Source: Rhodoferax_B sp049316285 (GTDB lineage: Bacteria; Pseudomonadota; Gammaproteobacteria; Burkholderiales; Burkholderiaceae_C). Taken from it: a DNA stretch of 64,000 nt. Below the pieces are notes generated by a model that was given only the letters and a program-made list of their open reading frames with translations, had not been told where the DNA came from and made no database searches. The DNA lies in assembly GCF_049316285.1 (NCBI RefSeq), contig NZ_JBMOXA010000023.1, forward strand, positions 1 to 64,000, read 5' to 3'. Shown here piece by piece: positions 1 to 10,200 of the stretch. Position numbers and translations under genes: made by a program. Each line of letters begins with the position of its first letter. Positions within the stretch are counted from its first letter, which is position 1.

Positions 1-929
1 ACCCGCCGCTGGCACAAAGTGTGGCCAAGCTTGGCTACGGTGCTGCTGACGACCACCCCCAAGGCCTGGGCGCCAAACGTTTTGCCGAACTGGTCAAAGC
101 CAAGACGGCGGGCCGCATTACCGTCAACACCTACGGTAGCGGCAAGCTGGGTTCCGACCCGGCCATGCAGTCGTCCGTGCAAGGTGGCACGCTGGAGATG
201 ATGGTTGGCCCCACGTCCAACCTGGTGGGTGCCGTCAAGGAATTTGCGGTTTTTGACCTGCCTTTCATTGTGGCCAACTACAAAGAGGCCGATGCGCTGC
301 TGGACGGCCCGGTAGGTCAGCAACTTGCGGGCAAGCTGGATGCGATTGGCCTGGTGGAACTGGCCTACTGGGAAAACGGCTTTCGCAGCATGACCAACTC
401 CAAGCGTGCCATCCACAAGCTCGAAGACCTGGCCGGTCTGAAGGTACGCGTGATCCAGAACCCGGTGTTCATCGAAACCTTCAAGACCCTGGGCGCCAAC
501 CCCGTGCCCATGCCGTTCACCGAACTGTATGGCGCGCTCGAATCCAAGGCTGTGGACGCACAAGAAAACCCCGTGGGCTTGATCGATGCATCGAAGTTCT
601 ACGAGGTGCAAAAGTACTTGTCCATGACCGGCCACATCTACTCGCCCTTCATCCTGATTGCGGGCAAGAAGTGGATGGACAAACTCTCGCCCGCCGACCG
701 CACGGCGGTGAAGGAAGCCGCCGAAGAAGCCGCCAAGTACCAACGCCAGTTGCAGCGCGAGCAGTCACTCAAGCTGGTGGCCGAACTCAAGGGCAAGGGT
801 ATGCAGGTCAACGAGTTGAGCCCAGCAGAGCTGCAGCGCCTGCGCGATGCGGTCAAGCCCGTGGTCGCCAAGTTCTCCAATGACATTGGCGCCGAGCTGG
901 TGAAACAAGCCACAGCCGTGAAGAACTGA
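1..929 (+). CDS. TRAP transporter substrate-binding protein, DctP family (5' partial)
   Basis: Periplasmic binding protein of a TRAP transporter; it would deliver an organic acid to a DctQ/DctM pair, which is not in this window. The reading frame is open from base 3, so the start and signal peptide lie upstream; GTG at 21 is internal (residues PPLAQS precede it in frame). The visible 308 residues include the DctP N-terminal signature (H-P-Q-G, then G-R-I-T-V-N-T-Y and G-K-L-G) and the region KVRVIQNPVF, where DctP proteins carry the arginine that binds the substrate carboxylate. The next gene, a 2-hydroxyacid dehydrogenase, starts 31 nt downstream, which suggests a hydroxy- or sugar-acid substrate. 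Family is clear; substrate is inferred. Confidence 0.9.
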   Translation, partial: PPLAQSVAKLGYGAADDHPQGLGAKRFAELVKAKTAGRITVNTYGSGKLGSDPAMQSSVQGGTLEMMVGPTSNLVGAVKEFAVFDLPFIVANYKEADALLDGPVGQQLAGKLDAIGLVELAYWENGFRSMTNSKRAIHKLEDLAGLKVRVIQNPVFIETFKTLGANPVPMPFTELYGALESKAVDAQENPVGLIDASKFYEVQKYLSMTGHIYSPFILIAGKKWMDKLSPADRTAVKEAAEEAAKYQRQLQREQSLKLVAELKGKGMQVNELSPAELQRLRDAVKPVVAKFSNDIGAELVKQATAVKN

Positions 930-960
930 TGACGCAGAACACCGGAGACACAAGCTGTTT

Positions 961-1923
961 ATGAGCCCTTCCAAAAGACTTGTTGTGGCCATTGACGATG
1001 GCTACCCGTCGTATGACCAGGAACGGGCGCTGCTGCAAACCGTGGGCGCCGATTTTGCAGTGCGCCCCTGTGCCGCTGACGTGCAACGCGCACGCGAAAA
1101 CTGCCGCGATGCCGATGTGGTGCTGGTGCGTGAGTCGCCCGTGACCCGTGCCGTTATCGAAGACATGCAGCGCTGCAAAGCCATCATCCGCTACGGCATC
1201 GGCGTCGACAACATCGACATGCAGGCGGCGCGTGAACGCGGCATTGCCGTGGCCAACGTGCCCGACTACGGCATCGACGAAGTCAGCACACAAACCGTGG
1301 CGCTGCTGCTGGCGGTGGTGCGGCGGCTGCGCATCCATGACCGCGAGGTGCGCGAGGGTAGGTGGTCTACCGGTGTGCTGCAACCCATGTACCGCCTGCG
1401 TGGCCGTACCCTCGGCTTGCTGGGTTATGGGCGCATTGCGCGCATGACCCACGAGATGCTGTCGGGTTTTGGCTTTGGCCGGGTGCTGGTCAATGACCCT
1501 TTGGCCAAAGCCGCTGACGGCATTGAGCTGGCCTCGGTCGAACGCATCTGCCAAGAGGCTGACGTGATCTCGGTGCATGCACCGTTGACGGCCGAGACCA
1601 GGCAGCTGTTGAACGCCGAGCGCATCGCCATGATGCGCCCGACCGCCGTGGTGGTGAACACCGCGCGTGGTGGTCTGGTGGACTTGAATGCGCTTCACAA
1701 AGCCCTGGCCGAGGGCCGTATTTTGGGCGCTGGCCTGGACGTGTTCGAGCACGAACCCCCCGATGCCAAACACCCCCTGTTTGCTTTGGACAACGTGGTG
1801 GTGAGCAACCACATCGGCTGGTATAGCGAAGAAGCCATGCGTGACGTGCAGCGCAAAGCCGCCGAAGAGGCGGTGCGTGTGCTGCGCGGCGAAGCGCCGG
1901 TGCACTGGCTCAACCGCTGGTAG
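961..1923 (+). CDS. D-2-hydroxyacid dehydrogenase, C-terminal-binding-protein-like
   Basis: NAD(P)-dependent oxidoreductase acting on a D-2-hydroxyacid/2-oxoacid pair, probably cytosolic. The 320 residues have the family layout: split catalytic domain, and a Rossmann domain with the motif LGLLGYGRIA around residues 151-160. The catalytic triad is visible as R236 (NTARGG), E265 (FEHEPP) and H284 (SNHIGW). The family includes phosphoglycerate, glyoxylate/hydroxypyruvate and CtBP-like dehydrogenases, and sequence alone does not fix the substrate. The gene sits between a TRAP binding protein and an RraA aldolase, so it probably handles a catabolic hydroxyacid rather than serine biosynthesis. The GGAG at 944-947 is a rather distant ribosome binding site. 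Confidence 0.88.
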   Translation: MSPSKRLVVAIDDGYPSYDQERALLQTVGADFAVRPCAADVQRARENCRDADVVLVRESPVTRAVIEDMQRCKAIIRYGIGVDNIDMQAARERGIAVANVPDYGIDEVSTQTVALLLAVVRRLRIHDREVREGRWSTGVLQPMYRLRGRTLGLLGYGRIARMTHEMLSGFGFGRVLVNDPLAKAADGIELASVERICQEADVISVHAPLTAETRQLLNAERIAMMRPTAVVVNTARGGLVDLNALHKALAEGRILGAGLDVFEHEPPDAKHPLFALDNVVVSNHIGWYSEEAMRDVQRKAAEEAVRVLRGEAPVHWLNRW

Positions 1924-1970
1924 CCACCACAGCGCATTTCCCCGTATTTATTCATGACAAGAGGACAAAC

Positions 1971-2618
1971 ATGCAAGATCTGATTGAAGGTTTCAAAAAC
2001 GTCGCCATTGCTTCCATCGCCGACGCGGTGGACAAGGTGTGTGGCCAACGCGGCTACTTGAGCAGCAGCATCAAGCCACGCATCAACGACGAACGTATCT
2101 GCGGCCCGGCCGCTACCGTGCTGGAAGCCGCAACCGATGAATTTGTGCCACCACAACATGCGCTCGATCTGATCGACGAAGCACCTAGCGGCAGCGTCAT
2201 CGTCATCGCCATTGAAGGCGGCCAAACCGATGTGGCGGTGTGGGGTGGGTTGATGACGGCGGGTGCCGTGGCCAACGGCCATGTGGGCGCGGTGCTGGAC
2301 GGCGCGGTGCGCGACCTCACCGAAATTCGCCGCGACTACGGCTTCCCCATCTATGCCCGCGATGTGAGCCCCGGCACCACGCTGGGCCGCTACCGTACGG
2401 TGGCTTCGCAGGTGCCGGTGCGTGTCGGCGATGTGGTGGTGCACCCAGGTGACATCGTGGTGGGTGATGTGGACGGCGTGGTGGTGGTGCCGCAGAACAA
2501 GGCCGCCGAAGTGCTGGCCGTGGCGCAAGAGATCGACGTGCGCGAGCTGGAGCAGGCCAAGTTGATCATTGCCGAAAAGTCCTTGCGCACCGGGCTTGCC
2601 AAATATGGCCGCATCTGA
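1971..2618 (+). CDS. RraA family protein (HMG/CHA aldolase or oxaloacetate decarboxylase type)
   Basis: A 215-residue member of the RraA/dimethylmenaquinone-methyltransferase-like fold. Catabolic members cleave 4-hydroxy-4-methyl-2-oxoglutarate or 4-carboxy-4-hydroxy-2-oxoadipate, or decarboxylate oxaloacetate, using a divalent metal. The active-site signature is present: glycines of NGHVGAVLDGAVRD with R114 and D115, and the late motif GDIVVGDVDGVVVVP. AGAGGA precedes the ATG. It lies in a row with a hydroxyacid dehydrogenase, a sugar kinase and a propeller hydrolase, so a sugar-acid or 2-oxoacid cleavage role is more likely than the RNase E inhibition after which the family is named. A second, divergent paralogue lies at 61449. 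Confidence 0.85.
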   Translation: MQDLIEGFKNVAIASIADAVDKVCGQRGYLSSSIKPRINDERICGPAATVLEAATDEFVPPQHALDLIDEAPSGSVIVIAIEGGQTDVAVWGGLMTAGAVANGHVGAVLDGAVRDLTEIRRDYGFPIYARDVSPGTTLGRYRTVASQVPVRVGDVVVHPGDIVVGDVDGVVVVPQNKAAEVLAVAQEIDVRELEQAKLIIAEKSLRTGLAKYGRI

Positions 2619-3561
2619 GGGCAAGGCGCACACCGGTCTCGACATCGTGGCGCTGGGCGAAGCCATGGTCGAGTTCAACCAGACGGGCGAGCGCGGCGGC
2701 AAGCTCTATCTGCAGGGCTTTGGTGGCGACACCTCCAACTTTGCCGTGGCCGCCGCGCGCCAGGGCGCGCGTGTGGCTTATGTGAGTGCACTGGGGCAGG
2801 ACCAGAATGGTGCCATGTTGCGCGCGCTGTGGGATAGGGAAGGCGTCGACCATTCGGCCGTTCAGGCCGTGGCTGATGCGTACACCGCTATCTATTTTGT
2901 GAACCACAACGAAGCCGGGCACCACTTCAGTTTCTTCCGAAGTGGCTCCGCCGCCAGCCGTATGACGGCAAGCGACTTGCCGCTGGACGTGATTCGCCGC
3001 GCCAAGGTGCTGCACCTCTCTGGCATTTCGCTGGCAGTTTCGGCATCGGCCTGCGATGCGGCCTATAGCGCCATTGAGCAGGCGCGGGCCGCCGGCACGC
3101 TGGTGTCGTTTGACACCAACTTGCGTCTCAAGCTGTGGTCGGTGCAGCGTGCGCGCGCGGTGATGACGGACGTGATCCGTCAGTCGGATATTTGTTTGCC
3201 GAGTTATGAAGACATCGTGGCCATCACCGGCCTCACCGATCCCGATGCACTGGTCGACCATTGCCTGAATCTGGGGGCCAAGGTGGTGGCGCTGAAGCTG
3301 GGTGAACGTGGGGCGTTGCTGGCAGACGGCCATCAACGTCATATGCTGCCGCCGCACCCTTGCCAGCCGGTGGATGCCACCGGCGCGGGCGACACCTTTG
3401 GTGGCGCCTTTGTGGCGCGCCGCGTGGCGGGCGACGACCTGCGTACCGCTGGCCGTTATGCGGCAGCCGCAGCGGCGCTATCCACCCAAGGTTTTGGCGC
3501 GGTTGATCCCATTCCCCATGCGGCGCAAGTGCTTGCCGCCTTGCAGGCGCAGAGCGACTGA
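2605..3561 (+). CDS. PfkB family sugar kinase, 2-dehydro-3-deoxygluconokinase-like
   Basis: Ribokinase/PfkB-fold kinase that phosphorylates a sugar or sugar acid with ATP. The second family signature DATGAGDTF is at residues 257-265, with D263 as expected catalytic base; GEAMVEF near the N-terminus and DTNLRLKLW in the middle resemble 2-keto-3-deoxygluconate kinases. ATG at 2605 gives 318 residues and overlaps the end of the RraA gene by 14 nt, indicating translational coupling. A TTG at 2569 would add 12 residues and is less likely. With the neighbours it suggests catabolism of a sugar acid through a 2-keto-3-deoxy intermediate. The exact substrate is inferred. Confidence 0.85.
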   Translation: MAASEGKAHTGLDIVALGEAMVEFNQTGERGGKLYLQGFGGDTSNFAVAAARQGARVAYVSALGQDQNGAMLRALWDREGVDHSAVQAVADAYTAIYFVNHNEAGHHFSFFRSGSAASRMTASDLPLDVIRRAKVLHLSGISLAVSASACDAAYSAIEQARAAGTLVSFDTNLRLKLWSVQRARAVMTDVIRQSDICLPSYEDIVAITGLTDPDALVDHCLNLGAKVVALKLGERGALLADGHQRHMLPPHPCQPVDATGAGDTFGGAFVARRVAGDDLRTAGRYAAAAAALSTQGFGAVDPIPHAAQVLAALQAQSD

Positions 3562-3622
3562 CGGTTTTGCCAAGATTTTTCCGTGTTCCCTGCTACGCCA
3601 ATCAATTTATGGAGACATGTTC

Positions 3623-4837
3623 ATGAACGCATCTTTGAAGTTGTGTGCCCTGGCCTTGGCCGCGAGTGCCAGTCTGGCGCAGGCGCAAACTGCCGCGCCC
3701 AAGCTGGAAGTGGTGGCCGAATGGAACCGTCTGTCTTATGACCTGGGCGACAAGGCCGCGGAGAAGGCCTATGACGACCAGCAGGTCTACAAAAAGGCTT
3801 TGTTGCATGGGGTCAAGGTCGACTCGCGCGGCACACTTTACGTGAGCACGGCGCGCTGGGGCGGGGCCGAGGTGCCGGCCACCTTGTCTAAGCTGGTGAA
3901 GAAGGGCAAGGCGTGGAAGCTGCAGCCCTTTCCCAGCAAGGCGCTGAACGATGTGACCAATCCCAAGGGCCTGAAGGCAGTGTTGGGTTTCGAGATCGAC
4001 CGTAATGATGTGATGTGGATACTGGACCAAGGGCACGTGGCCGGTGCACCTTCCAAGCCGGGAGATGAAAAGCTGATTGGCTGGGACTTGAAGACCGGCC
4101 GCGAAGTGGCGCGTTACGAGTTCTCTGATGCCGACAGCGACAAGAAGTGCTCGTTCTTGAACGACGTGGCCGTAGACAACGATGCGGGGGTGGTCTACAT
4201 CAGCGACTCGGGCATTTTCTGCAATCCGCTCAAGGGCGGCATTCTGGTGTACGACATCCAGTCGAACAAAGCCAAGCGGGTGTTGTCGGCCCCCGAGTGG
4301 GTCAACAACGAAGACTACAGTTTCAAGATCCACGGCCGCGATGTGCTCAAGCCCGTGGACGGCAAACCCAACGGCATGAAAACCGGCGCGGACGGCATTG
4401 CCTTGTCGGGCGACAAGAAAACGCTTTACTGGACCAACCTCACGGGCAACCGCCTGCTGTCCTTGCCCACGGCGCTGATCCGCGACTTCAGCAAGAGTGA
4501 AGACGAGGTCAAGGCGGCGGTCAAGCTGGTGAACAGCTTGCCATCGAACACCGACGGCATGACGGCAGACCGCAACAACAACCTCTACATGACTGCGCTG
4601 GGTTTGAACGGCATCATGAAGCGCGATGCCGCCACGGGCGAGGTCAAAACCCATGTGAGCCATGACGAGGTTTCCTGGCCCGACACCTTGGCCTGGGGGC
4701 CAAAGGGCATGCTTTACTTCGTGAGCAACCATCTGCATTTGTGGGTCGACGGTGACATGGATTTCGACCACCCTAAAGTGCCGAACTTCCGCATCTACCG
4801 CTTCGCAACCGGCGCAAAGCCGTACCTCGCGAAGTAG
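3623..4837 (+). CDS. Secreted SMP-30/major-royal-jelly-type beta-propeller protein
   Basis: A 404-residue exported protein. It begins with a Sec signal (MNASLKLCALALAASASLAQAQ), followed by a propeller of the royal-jelly/L-dopachrome-tautomerase-related and SMP-30/gluconolactonase type. Typical repeat pieces are KVDSRGTLYVSTARW, FLNDVAVDNDAGVVYISDSG and GADGIALSGDKKTLYWTN. Relatives hydrolyse sugar lactones or bind small ligands, so a periplasmic lactonase feeding the upstream sugar-acid genes is plausible but unproven. ATG at 3623 is chosen because GGAGAC (3611-3616) is correctly spaced for it; ATG at 3617 would abut that site. Confidence 0.8.
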   Translation: MNASLKLCALALAASASLAQAQTAAPKLEVVAEWNRLSYDLGDKAAEKAYDDQQVYKKALLHGVKVDSRGTLYVSTARWGGAEVPATLSKLVKKGKAWKLQPFPSKALNDVTNPKGLKAVLGFEIDRNDVMWILDQGHVAGAPSKPGDEKLIGWDLKTGREVARYEFSDADSDKKCSFLNDVAVDNDAGVVYISDSGIFCNPLKGGILVYDIQSNKAKRVLSAPEWVNNEDYSFKIHGRDVLKPVDGKPNGMKTGADGIALSGDKKTLYWTNLTGNRLLSLPTALIRDFSKSEDEVKAAVKLVNSLPSNTDGMTADRNNNLYMTALGLNGIMKRDAATGEVKTHVSHDEVSWPDTLAWGPKGMLYFVSNHLHLWVDGDMDFDHPKVPNFRIYRFATGAKPYLAK

Positions 4838-5671
4838 GCCGCCATCGCTGTGCGTCATGAGAGCCGCTTGGCTGCGGATCTCATGGCGGCTGGGGATCTG
4901 GTGGTTTATGCCGATCTAAAAGGTATGGCCGGCGTTTTTGGATGAATTCAGTATGCCCCTTTGCCCAGTCGTACTGCAGCGTTGCCGGAATCGCGGCGGT
5001 AGACAGGGTGCACCTTTGCCCTGCAAGAAGACTGTGCTTCGCGGTCCGGCAATGGCATCCACGCGCTTGGTGAAGCTTGACCACGCCATGTCTTTCTGCT
5101 GCATGTCGCTTGCAGCGCGATAGAGACAGGAAAAACTACACCGTCTGGTGATGGCCAACTGGCTGTACATCAAGCGCCGCCAAGCCTTGGCCGGCGACGG
5201 TTCACGCGGTCAGCCACTGCTTGACGCTCCAGAAAGCAGGGACGGAGCTTGAATCGACTGAGGCCTGTTTTGTTGGTGCAATACAACTGGACACGACCTA
5301 TGTCGCTGGTTAGCATCAGTCTGTCTTCCAGTTTCAGCGCAGCTGTTTTCGCCTCTTTGCAGCGTTAGCGCGCAGCCCATGGCCATCTTCTGTGTTTACA
5401 TCTTTGGGGTGCGTGTTCTAGCGTCAAGTTTGACAAGACTTTCGAGTCAGGCCTCATGCGGCCTGCGATGGGCCAGAGCAAAGTTAGCAGCCTCAAAGCT
5501 TGCCCATCGTTTCATCCGTATGGCCGGACCGAAGAGATGAGACCGAGGCCTGCGCACCTGGGGAATTGATTCATTCGAGCGGACCATGTGAAGCCAGGGC
5601 GAAGTCAGCCCAAGCCAAGGCGCGTCGCCACGCATCCAGCACAGCGCCCGAGAGGGCGGAAAGAGGGGAAT
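4838..5671. other. 834-nt stretch without a convincing gene
   Basis: Apart from the hairpin at 4856-4885, I see no protein with recognisable family features on either strand. Short open frames on both strands have cysteine- and arginine-rich compositions unlike the neighbours. The stretch separates the sugar-acid unit from the RND efflux operon and must hold the promoter of the latter. No repressor gene lies beside it. Confidence 0.5.
4856..4885 (+). terminator. Hairpin after the SMP-30-like gene
   Basis: Inverted repeat with 12-nt arms (CATGAGAGCCGC and GCGGATCTCATG, one mismatch) and a 6-nt loop, starting 19 nt after the stop codon at 4837. No T-run follows, so it may be a weak terminator or an mRNA-stabilising hairpin. 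Confidence 0.4.
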
Positions 5672-7210
5672 ATGCACGCGAAAGTTGTTCCTGTCCTTTT
5701 GATCACGGCCTGCTTGGTCGCATGCTCCAAAGCGCCACCAGCCGCGCCCGCAGCCGCTGCGGCGGTCGAAGTCAGCGCCATCACCGTCAAGGCTCGCGAC
5801 GTTCCGGTCGAGTTCCAGTTCGTAGGCCAAACCGAGAGCTCGCAGCAGGTCGAGATACGCGCACGTGTGCCCGGCTTTCTCAACAAGCGCATCTACACCG
5901 AAGGCAGCATGGTCAAGGCCGGCCAGCCGATGTTCCTGATCGACGCCAAACCATTCAACGCCGATCTGTCGGCGGCACGTGCCGAGATGGCCCAGCAGCA
6001 GGCCAGGCTCAACACCGCGCGCGCCAACCTGACCCGTGTCAAGCCGCTGGTCACCGACAACGCGCTGTCGGCGAAAGACCTGGATGATGCCACCGGCCAG
6101 GAGCAGGCAGCCGCGGCCGCGTTGGAGGCCGCGCGCGCCAAGGTCACCTCGGCGGAACTGAACCTGAGCTACGCCACGATCAGCTCGCCGGTGTCGGGCT
6201 TGTCGTCTTTTGCCAAGGTCCAGGAGGGCGCCTACGTGGACATGGGCAACAGTCTGTTGACCTATGTTGCCAAGCTAGATCCTATGCGGGTCAACTTCAG
6301 CCTATCGGAGAACGAGTCGCTGAGTCTGCGTTCCGAGGTCGCCAGTGGCCGTTTGAAAGCTGCGCCTGGCGAGCGTTATACCGTAGAGGTGGTGTTGGCC
6401 AATGGCGCCTCGTACAAGAGCCCGGGACGCATCACCTTTGCCGATGCCTCGTTTAGCCAGGAGACCGGCTCTTTCCTGGTGCGAGCCGAAATTCCCAATC
6501 CCAAGGGGGAGTTGCGGCCTGGGCAATTTGTTCGCGTTCGTGTGCATGGGGCCACGCGCAGCCACTCTATTGTCATCCCGCAGGCTGCTGTCCAGCAGAG
6601 TCCGCGGGGCAGCTTTGTCTGGGTGGTTGACAAGGACGGCAAGGCCGCACAGCGCAATGTCGAGGCCGGCCAATGGATGGGCGACAACTGGCTGGTCAGC
6701 AGTGGCCTGGCCGATGGCGACCGTGTGGTTGTCGACAGTATTCTGCGCATGGCGCCGGGCGTGCCGCTGAAACCCACCGAGGCCCCGGCCGTGGTGCTGC
6801 CGCCGGCAGCCACCGGCAGCGCGGAGGCACAAACGTCCGGGGCGGCCACGGCCAGCGCCGGTGCTGCTGGTGCCGCCGGTGCCACATCGGCTGATGCCGC
6901 ATCGCTGTTGTTTGCCAGCGCCAGCACCCAACTGGACGCCGTCGCCCGCGCCGAGCTGTCACGTGTCGCGGAACGCCTGCGCGCCAACCCGCAGCAGCGC
7001 GTGTTCATCAGTGGTTATGTGGATGAACACGGTGACCCAGAGCGTAATGCCAAGCTGGCGCAAGCGCGCGCAAGCAGCGTGCGTGCCGCCTTGACGGCCC
7101 AGGGCATCGCCGCCACACGCATTGAACTCAAAGCCCCCGCCGATATCGTTGGTGGTGCCGATGCCGAGCAGGCGCGCCGTGTGGACATCGTCACGGTGGC
7201 CGGCTCATGA
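5672..7210 (+). CDS. RND efflux periplasmic adaptor fused to a C-terminal OmpA-like domain
   Basis: Membrane-fusion protein that should link the inner-membrane RND pump to the outer-membrane factor. ATG at 5672 follows AAGAGGGGA and gives 512 residues with a lipoprotein signal (lipobox LVAC at about residues 15-18). Residues 40-370 hold the biotinyl-lipoyl, alpha-hairpin and beta-barrel regions of AcrA-type adaptors (VPGFLNKRIYTEGSMVKAGQPMF is divided by the usual hairpin). An Ala/Gly/Pro-rich linker (about 369-411) then leads to a 101-residue OmpA-like domain. That domain has the peptidoglycan-binding pattern GYVDEHGDPERN and AQARASSV, with D451 and R466 as the expected diaminopimelate contacts. 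AcrA-type adaptors usually end after about 370-400 residues, so the extension is unusual. The pump gene overlaps by 4 nt. Confidence 0.92.
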   Translation: MHAKVVPVLLITACLVACSKAPPAAPAAAAAVEVSAITVKARDVPVEFQFVGQTESSQQVEIRARVPGFLNKRIYTEGSMVKAGQPMFLIDAKPFNADLSAARAEMAQQQARLNTARANLTRVKPLVTDNALSAKDLDDATGQEQAAAAALEAARAKVTSAELNLSYATISSPVSGLSSFAKVQEGAYVDMGNSLLTYVAKLDPMRVNFSLSENESLSLRSEVASGRLKAAPGERYTVEVVLANGASYKSPGRITFADASFSQETGSFLVRAEIPNPKGELRPGQFVRVRVHGATRSHSIVIPQAAVQQSPRGSFVWVVDKDGKAAQRNVEAGQWMGDNWLVSSGLADGDRVVVDSILRMAPGVPLKPTEAPAVVLPPAATGSAEAQTSGAATASAGAAGAAGATSADAASLLFASASTQLDAVARAELSRVAERLRANPQQRVFISGYVDEHGDPERNAKLAQARASSVRAALTAQGIAATRIELKAPADIVGGADAEQARRVDIVTVAGS

Positions 7211-10200
7211 AGATTGCACACTTCTTCATCGACCGGCCGATCTTCGCATCCGTTCTCTCCATCATCCTGGTGCTCGCCGGCGCCGTGGCGATGCTGAACC
7301 TGCCGATTGCGCAGTTTCCCGAGATCACTCCGCCGCAGATCTCGGTCACGGCTACATATCCCGGAGCCAGCGCCGAGGTTGTGTCGGAAAGCGTGGCCGC
7401 GCCTATCGAGCAGCAGGTCAACGGTGCCGACAACATGATGTACATGAACTCGACCTCGAGTTCGACCGGCAACGTCACGCTGTCAGTGTTCTTCGAGATC
7501 GGCACCGATCCGGCATTGGCGCAAGTCGATGTGCAAAACCGCGTCAACCTGGCGCTGCCAACCTTGCCTTCGGCGGTCAGCAGCCAAGGGGTTAGCGTGG
7601 CCAAGAAATCGGCCGCCTTTATGGTGGTGGTGGCGATCTATGCACCCGATGGCCGCTACGACGCCAACTATGTTGCCAACTACGCCAACATCAACGTGCT
7701 GGACGCGCTCAAGCGCATTCCCGGCGCCAACCAGAGCGCCATCATAGGCTCGCCCGACTACGCCATGCGCCTGTGGCTCAAACCCGATCGCATGGCCAGT
7801 CTGGGCCTGACCGCGACCGACATCCAGCAGGCCGTGGCGGCGCAGAACCAGCAGTACGCGGCCGGCCGCCTGGGCGCGCCACCGACCACGACGCCGGTCC
7901 AGCAGACCTTTCCCGTGACAACTTCGGGCCGCATGACCGAACCCGCGCAGTTCGAGAACATCATTCTGCGCGCGCAGGGCGGCACGGGCGCCATCGTCAA
8001 GGTCAAGGATGTGGGCCGCGCCGAACTCGGTGCCAAGGACTACTCCATACGCGGCAAGTACAACGGCAAGGTGGCCACGCTCATCGCCATCTACCAGCAG
8101 CCGGGCGCGAATGCGCTGCAAGTCTCAAAGGACGTGAAGTCCACGCTGGCCAGCTTGAAGAAAAGCTTTCCCGAAGGCATGGATTACGACATCGCGCTGG
8201 ACACCACCGAGTTCGTGCAGGAATCCATCACCGAGGTGATCCACACCTTTGTCGAGGCGGTGATCCTGGTGATCATCGTGGTGTTCCTGTTCCTGCAGAG
8301 CTGGCGTGCCACGCTGGTGCCCATCCTGGCCGTGCCGGTGTCCATCATCGGCGGCTTCATAGGCATGACGGCCATGGGCTTCTCTATCAACATGCTGACG
8401 CTGTTCGGCATGGTGCTGGCCATCGGCATCGTGGTCGACGACGCCATCGTTGTGGTTGAAAACGTAGAGCGCAACATGGCCGAGTTCGGCCTGTCGCCCA
8501 AAGAGGCCGCCAAACGCGCGATGGACGAAGTCTCTGGCCCCGTGGTGGCCATTGTGCTGGTGCTGTGCGCGGTGTTCATTCCGGTGGCATTCTTGTCGGG
8601 CATCACCGGCCAGCTCTACAAGCAGTTCGCCATCACCATCGCGGTCTCGGTGGTCTTGTCGGGCCTGGTGGCGCTGACCTTGTCGCCGGCCCTGGCCGCC
8701 ATCCTGCTCAAGCCTGGCACACACGAGAAGAAGGGCTTCTTCGGCATGTTCAACCGGGGCTTTGACAAGCTGACCAATGGTTATAGCCGGCTGGCGCAGT
8801 TGGTGATCAAGCGTGTGGTGGTGGCCGTGGCGTTGATCGTGGTGATGGTGGCGCTGATGCTGGGCCTGTTTGGCCGGGTACCCTCGTCCTTCCTGCCGGT
8901 AGAGGACCAGGGCTACCTGTTCACTGCGGCCATCATGCCGGACGCCGCCAGCCTGGACCGCACCGAAGCCGAGACCGACCGTGCGATGGCCTGGTACCAG
9001 AAACACCCGGCCGTCAAATCAGTCGCGGCGATGCCGGGCTTCAGCCTCATAGACTCGCAATACAAGTCGAATGCAGGCACGCTGTTCGTGGCCTTGAAGG
9101 GTTTTGCCGAGCGCCAGGCGCCATCGGACAAGGCGGCGGCCTTGATCCGCGACGCGGGCGCCGAGTTCCGCCACGACAAAAACGCGCTGCTGATCCCTAT
9201 CAATCCACCGTCCATCCCTGGCCTGGGCACGACCGGCGGCTTTGAGTTCTGGGTCCAGAGCCAGGGCGACGCGCCACTGCAAAAGCTCGAGGCCGTGACA
9301 CGCGACCTGATCGCCAAGGCGCACCAGCGGCCAGAGCTGCGCGGTGTCAGCTCGACCATCAACACACGCTCGCGGCAGATGCTGGTCGACGTGGACCGTG
9401 AGCGCGCCGAAAGCCTGGGCGTGCCGGTGCAAGACGTGTACTCCACCTTGCAGACCCTGTTCGGCTCGCTCTACGTCAGCCAGTTTCCCAAGAGCAGCCG
9501 CTTGTTCCAGGTGATTCTGCAAGCCGAGCCCAATTACCGCGTCCAGCCCGAGGACCTGGGCAATATGTATGTGCGCAACCGCGCGGGCCAAATGGTGCCG
9601 CTGAAGGCGGTGGCGACAACCCGCTTCGTCACCGGAGCCGACATCGTTACCCGCTTCAACAATTTTCCGGCGGCCAAGGTGACGGGTGATGCCGCCGAAG
9701 GCTACAGCTCCGGCCAGGCGCTGGCCGCGATGGAAGACCTGGCGCGCGAGGTGCTGCCGCCAGGCTTTAGTTATGCGTGGTCCGGCCAGTCCTACGAGGA
9801 AAAGAAGGCCGGCTCCACGGCCGGCATGGTGTTCGCCTTTGCGCTGGTGATGGTGTTCCTGATTCTGGCGGCGCAGTACGAGAAATGGACCCTGCCATTC
9901 GGCGTGTTGCTGGCCGTGCCGTTTGCGCTGTTCGGCGCCATCACGGCCATCTGGCTGCGCGGCATCGAAAACGATATCTACTTCCAGATCGGTCTCACGG
10001 TGCTGATTGCGTTGGCGGCGAAGAATGCGATCCTGATCTTCGAGTTCGCGGTCGAGTTGCGCGAGAAGGAGGGCAAGTCGCCGTTCGACGCCGCGGTTGG
10101 AGCTGCCAGATTGCGTCTGCGTCCTATCATCATGACCTCGTTGGCCTTCATCCTCGGGTGTATTCCGCTGGCGATTGCCAGTGGTGCATCGTCGGCCAGC

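Noticed and set aside
3602..4858. 418-residue minus-strand open frame opposite the SMP-30-like gene
   Set aside because: His/Val/Arg/Gln-rich shadow without start signals; the plus-strand gene has a signal peptide and propeller repeats.
4916..5173. Small minus-strand open frame in the 834-nt gap
   Set aside because: Cys/Arg/Ser-rich sequence with no recognisable family, and a poor translation start; kept as noncoding.
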